Shown: positions 1 to 5,833 of the stretch, piece by piece
Layout: each line of letters starts with the position of its first letter
How positions within the stretch are numbered: the stretch's first letter is position 1
Assembly: GCA_014381035.1 (NCBI GenBank)
Contig: JACMIS010000571.1
Span: 1 to 8,908, forward strand
Reading direction: 5' to 3'
DNA from: Armatimonadota bacterium
Lineage (GTDB): Bacteria; Armatimonadota; Armatimonadia; Armatimonadales; Armatimonadaceae
DNA: 8,908 nucleotides
Translations under genes and position numbers: made by a program
The notes under the pieces: generated by a model
Databases searched by the model: none
Told to the model about the DNA's origin: nothing
What the model saw: only the letters and a program-made list of their open reading frames with translations

Positions 1-53
1 AAGGCTCATGGCAAGTACGGGAAAAGTATATCACGCGGCGCCGTTTTCTTTTT

Positions 54-130
54 CTTTTTCTTTGTTTGTCCTTCGCGGACGGCACCAACGCCTCGGTGGC
101 GCCGTCCGCGAAGGACAAACAAAGAAAAAG
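54..130. repeat. Perfect 30-bp inverted repeat (long hairpin)
   Basis: The left arm at 54-83 is the exact reverse complement of the right arm at 101-130, with a 17-base spacer. Part of the spacer can also pair (85-87 with 97-99), leaving a very small loop. The outer part of each arm is T-rich on the left and A-rich on the right; the inner part is G+C-rich. The left arm continues outward into a polypyrimidine tract of repeated TTTTTC units at 44-60. The layout is T-tract, stem, A-tract on either strand, so it lacks the trailing free T-run of an ordinary intrinsic terminator. It may be a palindromic dispersed repeat, a leader hairpin for the oxidase gene, or the end of an upstream unit. The repeat itself is certain; its role is not. 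Confidence 0.9.
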
Positions 131-146
131 AGAGGATGTAACGGGT

Positions 147-170
147 ATGATTGCGAACGTCATGGTATGA
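147..170 (+). CDS. Possible 7-codon leader ORF, or C-terminal end of an upstream gene
   Basis: An ATG at 147 follows a GAGGA (132-136) at good Shine-Dalgarno spacing and opens a 7-codon frame (MIANVMV) ending in TGA at 168-170. That stop overlaps the ATG of the amine oxidase gene (167-169) as ATGA, the classical arrangement for translational coupling. The oxidase ATG has no good Shine-Dalgarno of its own. The same frame stays open leftward to the window edge, right through the inverted repeat, so these codons could instead be the tail of a longer upstream gene. Coding is not proven: the peptide is tiny and matches nothing I recognise. Confidence 0.25.
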   Translation: MIANVMV

Positions 171-1282
171 AAATCGCCGTTGTCGGGGTCGGGGGGACGG
201 GTAGTGCGGCTTGTCGTCATCTGGCGAAAGCAGGACATATCGTGGTTGGCTATGAGCAGTATCGCGTCGGGCATACACGGGGCAGTTCGCATGGAGAATC
301 GCGGATCATTCGCCACACGTATTCGGACCCGCTTTTCACACAAATGATGGGGGATGCTTACCCGTTGTGGGCGGCATTGGAAGAGGAAGCACGGGAAGAA
401 CTGTTTGTCAAATGCGGCGGCGTGTTGATTGCGCCGCAAGGACACCAAGACCTTCGGGAGACACTTGCTTCTATCGAGTCGGTTGGTCTACCGTTTGAAG
501 AACTGACCGCGGACGAAACACGGTCGCGATTCCCGGCGTTCCGATTGGAACCGGACGAGATCGCGCTTTACCAGCGTGACAGCGGCTTCCTGCGTGCCAC
601 GCGGTGTGTCCAGGCGCAAGCGCGCATCGCCGAGGCGCGTGGGGCGCGTATTCGGGAAGAGACGAGGGTCTCCGAAATCGTCTCTCGGAGCGGAAAGCCG
701 GTTGTGCGGACGGACTGCGGGGACGAAGAATGCTTCGATGGGGTGATTGTTACGGCAGGGGCGTGGATGGGAAAACTACTCCACCACCTGAAATTGCCGC
801 TTTCCGTGGAGCGTCGGCAGGTAGTCTATCTAAAAATTGCCCGTTCGCCCGAGCATTTTACCCCCGAGCGATTCCCGATCTGGATTGACGCCCGAACGCT
901 TTACTACGGCTTCCCGGCGGATGGTGTGGTGGACGGGATCAAACTCGCTTCGCACATCGCCGGTGACATGGTAGACCCCGACGCAGACCGGCGCGAACCG
1001 GAGGCGAATATCGTAGTGGAGGCGGCAGCCATCGCCGCACGTCGCTTCCCGGACGTATCGGACCAGGCGTCGTTCACGCAGGTGTGTCTGTATACCAATA
1101 CAGTCAGCGAGGATTTCGTGATGGATTATGCTCCCGACCTGCCGAATGTATACCTTGTCAGCGGGTGCTCGGGGCACGGTTTCAAGTTCACGGTGTTGCT
1201 CGGAAAAATCGCCGCCGACCGCGTGACGGGCGGGATGTATGGGCGAGATTTATCCCGGTTTGCCCTGTCCTGCTTCCTTTAG
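167..1282 (+). CDS. FAD-dependent amine oxidase, sarcosine oxidase / N-methyltryptophan oxidase family
   Basis: A flavoprotein of 371 residues, close to the usual 370-390 for monomeric sarcosine oxidase (MSOX) and SolA. These enzymes oxidise the C-N bond of a secondary amino acid with O2, giving an imine or aldehyde and H2O2 in the cytoplasm. Visible motifs: the FAD-binding Rossmann turn GVGGTGS at 7-13; SSHGESRIIR at 40-49, equivalent to the MSOX segment with the FAD-contacting His/Arg and the carboxylate-binding Arg; Lys259 in GIKLASH, matching the O2-activating Lys265 of MSOX; Cys307 in CLYTNT, the covalent flavin attachment site (Cys315 in MSOX); and Lys340 in GHGFKF, the substrate carboxylate ligand (Lys348). 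The start at 167 puts the Rossmann strand at the N-terminus; the upstream in-frame codons run through the hairpin and look non-coding. The stop overlaps that of the convergent gene. Family and catalytic competence are well supported; the substrate (sarcosine, N-methyltryptophan or another N-alkyl amino acid) is unknown. Confidence 0.93.
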   Translation: MKIAVVGVGGTGSAACRHLAKAGHIVVGYEQYRVGHTRGSSHGESRIIRHTYSDPLFTQMMGDAYPLWAALEEEAREELFVKCGGVLIAPQGHQDLRETLASIESVGLPFEELTADETRSRFPAFRLEPDEIALYQRDSGFLRATRCVQAQARIAEARGARIREETRVSEIVSRSGKPVVRTDCGDEECFDGVIVTAGAWMGKLLHHLKLPLSVERRQVVYLKIARSPEHFTPERFPIWIDARTLYYGFPADGVVDGIKLASHIAGDMVDPDADRREPEANIVVEAAAIAARRFPDVSDQASFTQVCLYTNTVSEDFVMDYAPDLPNVYLVSGCSGHGFKFTVLLGKIAADRVTGGMYGRDLSRFALSCFL

Positions 1283-3150
1283 GCGAGGCGCAGGATGACG
1301 CGGCTCATTCGCCCATCGCCGATGGTGGTACGCTCCAGATCCACGAACAGAGCCGGCGTATTTTCGAGTGGGGGGATGGTCGCGCGGAATCGGGCGGTAT
1401 CGTCTGGCTCGGTTGTGACCTCGAAACGGACCGGAGGAACGCCCACCGTCGTCGCTTTGCCCGACTTGATACGGAGCGCGTCCGGCGTTTCGAGGACAGC
1501 TTCCAAAAGCGTCACCGCGCCCTCCGCATTAGATTCCCGAACCACCAGTCGTAGCGTCGTTGCGTCTTCCGGCGCGGTATCGGCGGTCAATGATTCGAGA
1601 ATGAGAAGGGGGGCATTCGCCGTTGAGCTGGCATGGGAGCCAGGATTGTCCGCACGGAGCCGTTTCGCCTCCTTCGCCAGAGTTCGTATCTCAAGCAGAA
1701 GGACAGGACCACTCCCTGTCCCGCCGACATCCGCCCGCAGAGTGAGCAGGGCGGGTGTGCCTGTTGTCGGGAGCAGTTCGATGGCGACATCGGGACGGTA
1801 GGTGTTGGGTGTTTGCATGGTTTCGTTCAGTAGCGGCGTTGTCAGTGCGGATGGGGCGGAGCGGGATTGGAGGACCGGCGTCGCGTTATAAATGGGGACG
1901 TTGTCTATCGGAACCGCACGGCGTGCGTCGCCGCGTGGCTTATCGTTTCCGGCGGGCACCGGTGATGAAAGGAACGACGGGCGGGGGGTGTCGGTTTTTT
2001 CTTTTGCCGGTGGCTCAGGATTCGAAACCGTTTCTATTTCCGCTCCTGCTCCTTCTTCCCTGACGGCATCGTCCTCGCCGCTGTCCGCGTTCGGTGTCAA
2101 AACCTCCGTTTCGACTTCGGTTTCGGTTTCCGACTCCGTGACTGATTCTGGCGTAGCCGTCGCAGGCTCGGGTTCCAGGGATGGTTGCGGAGCCGATACA
2201 GGCTCAGGTGCGACTGTCATCTCGGTGGCGATGACTGTGTCTGGCGGAGGAGTGGGCATCACCATGACTTCGTCTTCATAGGAGGTGGGAGGGGCAACGA
2301 TGGCACCGACCTGCGGAACGCTCATCGCTTCCATTTTCTCCAGTGCCTCGGTGTCGCTTCCCGCGCTGAACGGAGAGGGGTATGCGATCAGAACACCACC
2401 CATTTTCGGGAGTATATCCTGATTGCGTACCGTCTCATTCTTGATGAAAACCGGTGGCGCGACAACGAGAACGATGTCCGCGAGTGGCGCGGCGAGACGA
2501 AGCAGTCGTTCCTGCGTCGCCGTACCAGTCAAGGTAGTATCGTCGTCCGCGGTCTTTCCAGCAGGCAGGAGTAGTAAACCCTCCGTACGCCAGGCGAGTT
2601 TAAGGAGTGGTTCCAGACGGGTCGTGTCGCCGCGCAGAAAATCTACCAGCCCCGAAGGTGCCGCTTCCGGGATACCTTCGCGGGGGGCGAACAAGGGGAG
2701 TTTATGAAGCGTCGGACGCGAGGTATCGGCGTCTATTAGAAGGACGGAGTAACCTCGTTGCGTCGCATCCTGTGCGAGTTTGCACGCAGTCAGGGCAACG
2801 GCATCTCGACCGGAAGGGGCGGGATCGAACGCCGAAAGGGCAAAAAATCGGGTGGGCTCATCTACCCCATCGCTATGAACCGGGAGCGCGAGTGCGTCCC
2901 ACACCTGTTCGCAAGCGGCACGGTCTTCGTAGAAATCCTCCCCAATCGAGAAGGTCGCGAGAACCGGAAGTGTCTCACCTTCCATATCCTCATCGTCCGT
3001 GTCCGGCTCGTCGTCTTCGGCTTCGACCGGAGTAATCGGTTCCTGTTCCGGGACGGGTTCGGATTTGCGTTTGCCGAACGAGAAAATCGCGGACGCTATA
3101 GCAAACGTCGCGGGAAGAAGCAGTGCGGCGGGTAAGTTATCGTGCGTCAT
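1279..3150 (-). CDS. Membrane-anchored protein with degenerate CpsD/BY-kinase-like ATPase domain
   Basis: Starting at the ATG at 3150 gives 623 residues. Residues 5-24 are hydrophobic and are followed by GKRK, which predicts one membrane anchor with the rest in the cytoplasm. An acidic stretch (about 31-60) follows. Residues about 100-290 resemble the P-loop fold of bacterial tyrosine kinases (CpsD/Wzc C-terminal domain) and ParA/MinD proteins: VLLIDAD at 137-143 is like a Walker A' motif and is followed by SRPTLHKL; GLVDFLRGD and LLLLPAG also match the usual order. The P-loop itself (DPAPSGRD, 109-116) lacks the GK[ST] lysine, and the second Walker position reads VVAPPV (229-234) rather than the usual IDTPP type. 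ATP hydrolysis is therefore doubtful. Residues about 295-450 are a disordered linker rich in Pro, Glu, Thr and Ser, with SETETEVETEV at 340-350. Residues about 451-623 look strand-rich and I do not recognise them. An in-frame TTG at 3273 would add 41 residues before the anchor and has no Shine-Dalgarno. A regulatory or scaffold role at the membrane, perhaps in polysaccharide export, is inference. Confidence 0.75.
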   Translation of the reverse strand: MTHDNLPAALLLPATFAIASAIFSFGKRKSEPVPEQEPITPVEAEDDEPDTDDEDMEGETLPVLATFSIGEDFYEDRAACEQVWDALALPVHSDGVDEPTRFFALSAFDPAPSGRDAVALTACKLAQDATQRGYSVLLIDADTSRPTLHKLPLFAPREGIPEAAPSGLVDFLRGDTTRLEPLLKLAWRTEGLLLLPAGKTADDDTTLTGTATQERLLRLAAPLADIVLVVAPPVFIKNETVRNQDILPKMGGVLIAYPSPFSAGSDTEALEKMEAMSVPQVGAIVAPPTSYEDEVMVMPTPPPDTVIATEMTVAPEPVSAPQPSLEPEPATATPESVTESETETEVETEVLTPNADSGEDDAVREEGAGAEIETVSNPEPPAKEKTDTPRPSFLSSPVPAGNDKPRGDARRAVPIDNVPIYNATPVLQSRSAPSALTTPLLNETMQTPNTYRPDVAIELLPTTGTPALLTLRADVGGTGSGPVLLLEIRTLAKEAKRLRADNPGSHASSTANAPLLILESLTADTAPEDATTLRLVVRESNAEGAVTLLEAVLETPDALRIKSGKATTVGVPPVRFEVTTEPDDTARFRATIPPLENTPALFVDLERTTIGDGRMSRVILRLA

Positions 3151-3306
3151 AGGGGTTGTCGTTCGCAATTGTAAACGAAAAGCCGGGGGGAGCGCAAACG
3201 GGGTAGCGATGGCGCGGTTCACGAACCATGTAAACAAACGGCGGGGTAGGTAAAGTTCCGTTTTTGCCGCCAAGAAAAAACTTTATTTATTATCAATTAA
3301 AGTCAA

Positions 3307-3312
3307 TAGAAT
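3307..3312 (+). promoter_or_regulatory. Candidate -10 box for the lipoprotein gene
   Basis: TAGAAT sits in the AT-rich core of the divergent region and differs from TATAAT at one position. The -35 region at the expected spacing is only AT-rich, with no TTGACA match. If used, the leader of the lipoprotein mRNA would be about 150 bases long. Confidence 0.3.
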
Positions 3313-3457
3313 AGGTTTATGGCACCATTTCCGATGGGGAAAAGGCAATGGATCGGACAGGAGTTTCTTCCTGCCGCCTAACGACAATACGGAAAAAATC
3401 GCAACCACCGTTTCCGTGTCGCGGGACGCGGTTGCAGTACGCGATCTTCTCGGATCG

Positions 3458-3462
3458 AAGGA
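3458..3462 (+). promoter_or_regulatory. Ribosome-binding site fixing the lipoprotein start
   Basis: AAGGA lies 7 bases before the ATG at 3470. It favours that ATG over the in-frame GTG at 3416, which would put 18 extra residues before the signal peptide. A 5-bp stem (3442-3446 with 3453-3457) ends immediately before it. Confidence 0.7.
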
Positions 3463-3469
3463 AACCTGC

Positions 3470-4741
3470 ATGAGCCATACTGTTTATTCGTCCTCGCTTT
3501 CGCGACGTGCCCTCCTTGCCGCCGCCTCGATTCTCGCCCTGTCGCCGTTTCTGGGCGCATGTGGCGGCGGAGATGACGATGATGACGGCGACAATTTCGC
3601 CCCGACACGCTCGTCGGTTTATGTGATGACCAACGCCGCCGACGGGAACGCTGTAGTAGCGTTCCGCCGACTTGCCGACGGGAGCCTGCTCCAGTCCGAA
3701 ACATTCGCGACCGGCGGGAATGGCACCGGGGTGGGGCACATCCCCTCGCTCGAGGAAATGGACCGCGCCGACCCGCTGATTTCCAACAATTCGCTGTACC
3801 CCAGCCAAGACCGGCAATTCCTGTTCGCCGTGAACGCGGCGAGCGGTTCGATCACTGTGTTCCGGGTCGGAAACGATGGGCGGTTGACGCGGGTGGAGAC
3901 CGAGCCGAGCGGGGGCGCATTCCCGAACAGCATCGCCACGCAGGGGAATCTGCTGTATGTCACTAACGTTGGCAATCCGGCGACTGGGGAAACTGCGAAC
4001 GTATCCGGGTTTCGCATCGGCGGGAATGGCGATCTCACCCCGATCACGAACGGCATCCGCCCGCTTTCCGGAGAGATCGGCGTGAACAACATGCCCGCGC
4101 AACCCGCCGCCGCCCGATTCTCGCCGGACGGTCGCGTGCTTCTGGTGTCGGAACTGTTCGCCAAAAATCTGGTTACGTACACCGTGAACGGCGATGGGAC
4201 GCTCTCTGCCCCGCGTGTACAGGAGTCGGCGGGCATCAACCCGTTTGGCACGGCGTTCTTCGCGAACGGCACCCGCGTTCTCGTGACCGAGGACCAGGGT
4301 GGCATCATGCTCGGGCCGGGGCGCGCCTCCGCGTCTACCTACAGCATCGCCGGGGACGGAACACTGGGCGTGATCAGCAACCAGGTGGCGAACGGTCAGA
4401 CCGCTTCGTGCTGGCCCGTCATTACGCCCGACGAGCGATACGCCTATGTCGCGAACACCGACAGCGGCACGATCACCTCCTACACGGTCAATAGTAACGG
4501 CAGTATTGCCGTCCTAGAACCGGCCGCGGCGATCTACAACGGCGGGGCGGCACCGGCGGCGGGTGGGGCGGCTCCCATCGACATCGCGCTCTCGCTGGAC
4601 GGTCGCTATTTCTACGTACTGCTCGGCGCGCAGGGGCGTGTCGCGCAGTACCGCGTGGAAAGCGACGGTCGGCTATCCTCGCTCGGGCTGGCGGACGGCG
4701 GGTTGCCGCAGTTCGGGACGCAGGGCATCGTCGCGTTTTAG
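3470..4741 (+). CDS. Lipoprotein with lactonase-type seven-bladed beta-propeller
   Basis: A protein of 423 residues. The N-terminus has an arginine pair (SLSRRALL, Arg12-Arg13), a hydrophobic core and a lipobox LGAC with the lipidated cysteine at 31, so it is exported and lipid-anchored. The SRR pair resembles a Tat signal but lacks the full consensus. A short GGG and poly-Asp tether follows. The rest consists of repeats of about 45-60 residues with a strand such as LFAVNAASGSITVFRV, a turn like NDGRL and a return strand. Examples include SPDGRVLLVS, NGDGTLS, AGDGTLG, YAYVANTDSGTITSYTV and LDGRYFYVLLG. This is the pattern of the lactonase propeller family (PF10282, 6-phosphogluconolactonase YbhE-like). 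Many exported members have no known enzyme activity, so lactone hydrolysis is possible but unproven. Neighbouring genes on both sides are on the opposite strand, so it is probably transcribed alone. Confidence 0.88.
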   Translation: MSHTVYSSSLSRRALLAAASILALSPFLGACGGGDDDDDGDNFAPTRSSVYVMTNAADGNAVVAFRRLADGSLLQSETFATGGNGTGVGHIPSLEEMDRADPLISNNSLYPSQDRQFLFAVNAASGSITVFRVGNDGRLTRVETEPSGGAFPNSIATQGNLLYVTNVGNPATGETANVSGFRIGGNGDLTPITNGIRPLSGEIGVNNMPAQPAAARFSPDGRVLLVSELFAKNLVTYTVNGDGTLSAPRVQESAGINPFGTAFFANGTRVLVTEDQGGIMLGPGRASASTYSIAGDGTLGVISNQVANGQTASCWPVITPDERYAYVANTDSGTITSYTVNSNGSIAVLEPAAAIYNGGAAPAAGGAAPIDIALSLDGRYFYVLLGAQGRVAQYRVESDGRLSSLGLADGGLPQFGTQGIVAF

Positions 4742-4759
4742 CGGCGGGATACCCGTTCG

Positions 4760-5776
4760 TCACAAACGCCGGAGGACCGGGTGCGGCGTGACGATTCGGC
4801 GGCGGGCGGCGGACACATCCCCCGCGATCCGCCGCCGAATGATCTCGGCCGCGTCTGCGGCGAGTTCGCTCCAGGGGATGGCAAGCGTAGTCAGTTCGCG
4901 AGTGGCGGCGACCGGGGCGTCGTCGAAACCGACAAGGCGCGGGCGGGGTACGTTGTTACGCTCACAGGCAATCAGAACGCCTTCCGCGAGTCGGTCGTTC
5001 GCACAAAAAATCCCTTTTGGTCCGTGGAAAAGGGCGTCGGGAGCGACACGGATTCCGTCCTCTGTATACCATCCCCCGGTACGAACGACAGACGCTTTCG
5101 GCGCACGGGACAGAAACCCTTCCTGACGGGCGTCGCTACGCAGATCGCCCGCGCGTGCCGTGACAACACATAAACCTGCGCCATTTTCTTTATCGGTTCC
5201 GCACAATAGGTCGGCGGCACACGCCCCGCCGAAAACATCGTCCACCGAAACGCCATCTACCAACGCGCTATCCAGACCCGGCGCGGGGCGGGCGTTGAGA
5301 AGAAGAGCGCGTCGTCCGTCGCGCCGACAGGCGGCGAGTACGCCGGGTGATTCCCATAAAACCGGAAACACAGTTGGGGGGAAATCGCCGGTCGCGAGAT
5401 TTTCTGCCCAGCAAACCTGCCAGGACATCCCTTCGCGACTCAGGCAACGGGATAACTCGCCCAGTAACCGCGCACCGAAACTGTTCGGGCGGCGTGCTCG
5501 CCCGGAAAGAATCAACCACGTTTCCGTAAACGCGCCGGGCAGTTCCGTATCCGTGCCGCCGGGAAGATACGTTCCGGATGCCGCCCTGCGCTCTACCAAT
5601 CCCTCCGCGCACAACTCTTCCAGTAGCCGGTGCGCCGTTTGATAACTCACCGCGTACGTTGCGGAAAGTTCGCGTGCCGACAAGAACCGGGTACCGGGGA
5701 GCAACCCGCCGTCGCGGAGCTTTGTCTTTAGCGAAACCAATATTTCTCCAACCCGCTCGCTTCGTGACCGTGCCAT
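4760..5776 (-). CDS. Transcriptional regulator, GntR-type DNA-binding domain with LacI-like sensor domain
   Basis: A 338-residue repressor or activator of the hybrid type with a GntR winged helix and a periplasmic-binding-protein-like sensor (the AraR-type arrangement). Residues 8-72 are the winged helix-turn-helix: LLPGTRFLSARELSATYAVSYQTAHRLLEEL, then the wing GLVERRAASGTYLPG. From about 84 the LacI-type fold follows: VDGVSVDDVFGGACAADLL at 173-191 resembles the ligand-contact segment; GIFCANDRLAEGVLIA at 255-270 and RLVGFDDAPVA at 280-290 are hallmark motifs; LTTLAIPWSELAADAAEIIRRRI (295-317) is the usual C-terminal part. It therefore probably senses a small sugar-like ligand. It diverges from the oxidoreductase operon across a 57-bp gap that contains an inverted repeat, so it most likely controls that operon and itself. 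The ATG has no Shine-Dalgarno; a -10-like TATGAT just upstream suggests an almost leaderless mRNA. The ligand cannot be named. Confidence 0.9.
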   Translation of the reverse strand: MARSRSERVGEILVSLKTKLRDGGLLPGTRFLSARELSATYAVSYQTAHRLLEELCAEGLVERRAASGTYLPGGTDTELPGAFTETWLILSGRARRPNSFGARLLGELSRCLSREGMSWQVCWAENLATGDFPPTVFPVLWESPGVLAACRRDGRRALLLNARPAPGLDSALVDGVSVDDVFGGACAADLLCGTDKENGAGLCVVTARAGDLRSDARQEGFLSRAPKASVVRTGGWYTEDGIRVAPDALFHGPKGIFCANDRLAEGVLIACERNNVPRPRLVGFDDAPVAATRELTTLAIPWSELAADAAEIIRRRIAGDVSAARRRIVTPHPVLRRL

Positions 5777-5785
5777 AATGCTATT

Positions 5786-5791
5786 ATCATA
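5786..5791 (-). promoter_or_regulatory. Candidate -10 box of the regulator gene
   Basis: Read on the - strand this is TATGAT, one base off TATAAT, ending 9 bases before the regulator ATG. Transcription would begin 2-3 bases before the start codon, which fits the absence of a Shine-Dalgarno sequence. There is no good -35 match. Confidence 0.4.
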
Positions 5792-5810
5792 TCAGATTCC
5801 GGAAAGGCGA

Positions 5811-5816
5811 TATGAT
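5811..5816 (+). promoter_or_regulatory. Candidate -10 box of the oxidoreductase operon
   Basis: TATGAT on the + strand mirrors the regulator's -10-like hexamer and lies 17 bases before the ATG at 5834. This would give a leader of about 10 bases with no Shine-Dalgarno. The -35 position falls in the opposite arm of the dyad and does not resemble TTGACA, so an activator or a different sigma preference may apply. Confidence 0.4.
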
Positions 5817-5833
5817 TTGTGATATTTTTTGTT

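Larger units (their letters stand above)
3151..3469. other. Divergent intergenic control region
   Basis: This 319-bp gap lies between the starts of the leftward CpsD-like gene and the rightward lipoprotein gene, and should hold both promoters. Its core at 3275-3318 is markedly AT-rich against the surrounding DNA. On the + strand a TAGAAT (3307-3312) could be a -10 box. On the - strand a TTGACT lies in the same core, but I see no well-spaced -10 partner. A 20-codon frame (3319-3381, peptide MAPFPMGKRQWIGQEFLPAA) starts about where transcription from TAGAAT would begin, with no Shine-Dalgarno; it is probably fortuitous. Weak 5-bp stems occur at 3358-3373 and 3442-3457, the second directly before the lipoprotein ribosome-binding site. 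Confidence 0.5.
5786..5816. promoter_or_regulatory. Candidate operator: 8+8 bp inverted repeat
   Basis: ATCATATC at 5786-5793 and GATATGAT at 5809-5816 are exact reverse complements separated by 15 bases. A second palindrome, TTCCGGAA at 5797-5804, lies at nearly the same centre. A further GATAT occurs at 5821-5825. It sits between the regulator gene and the oxidoreductase operon, where an autoregulated divergent operator is expected. The symmetry is seen directly; binding by the neighbouring regulator is inferred. Confidence 0.6.

Noticed and set aside
109..116. Active Walker A motif in the CpsD-like protein (residues 109-116 of the protein)
   Set aside because: The loop has Gly and Arg but no GK[ST]; calling it a functional tyrosine kinase is not supported.
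54..130. Intrinsic terminator
   Set aside because: No free T-run follows the stem on either strand; the T- and A-rich ends are within the arms.
8..166. 53-codon N-terminal extension of the amine oxidase
   Set aside because: It would translate the inverted repeat and a poly-pyrimidine tract before the Rossmann strand; family members begin at the MKIAVVG-type strand.
2107..2131. Short tandem repeat TTCGGTTTCGG
   Set aside because: It encodes the Glu/Thr/Val-rich linker of the CpsD-like protein and reflects low-complexity protein sequence, not a separate DNA element.
3151..3273. TTG start adding 41 residues to the CpsD-like protein
   Set aside because: There is no Shine-Dalgarno, and the extension would bury the membrane anchor, which sits at the N-terminus when ATG 3150 is used. 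It is not fully excluded.
3317..4102. 261-codon open frame on the - strand
   Set aside because: It runs antisense to the lipoprotein signal peptide and propeller, crosses the intergenic region and has no domain-like sequence.
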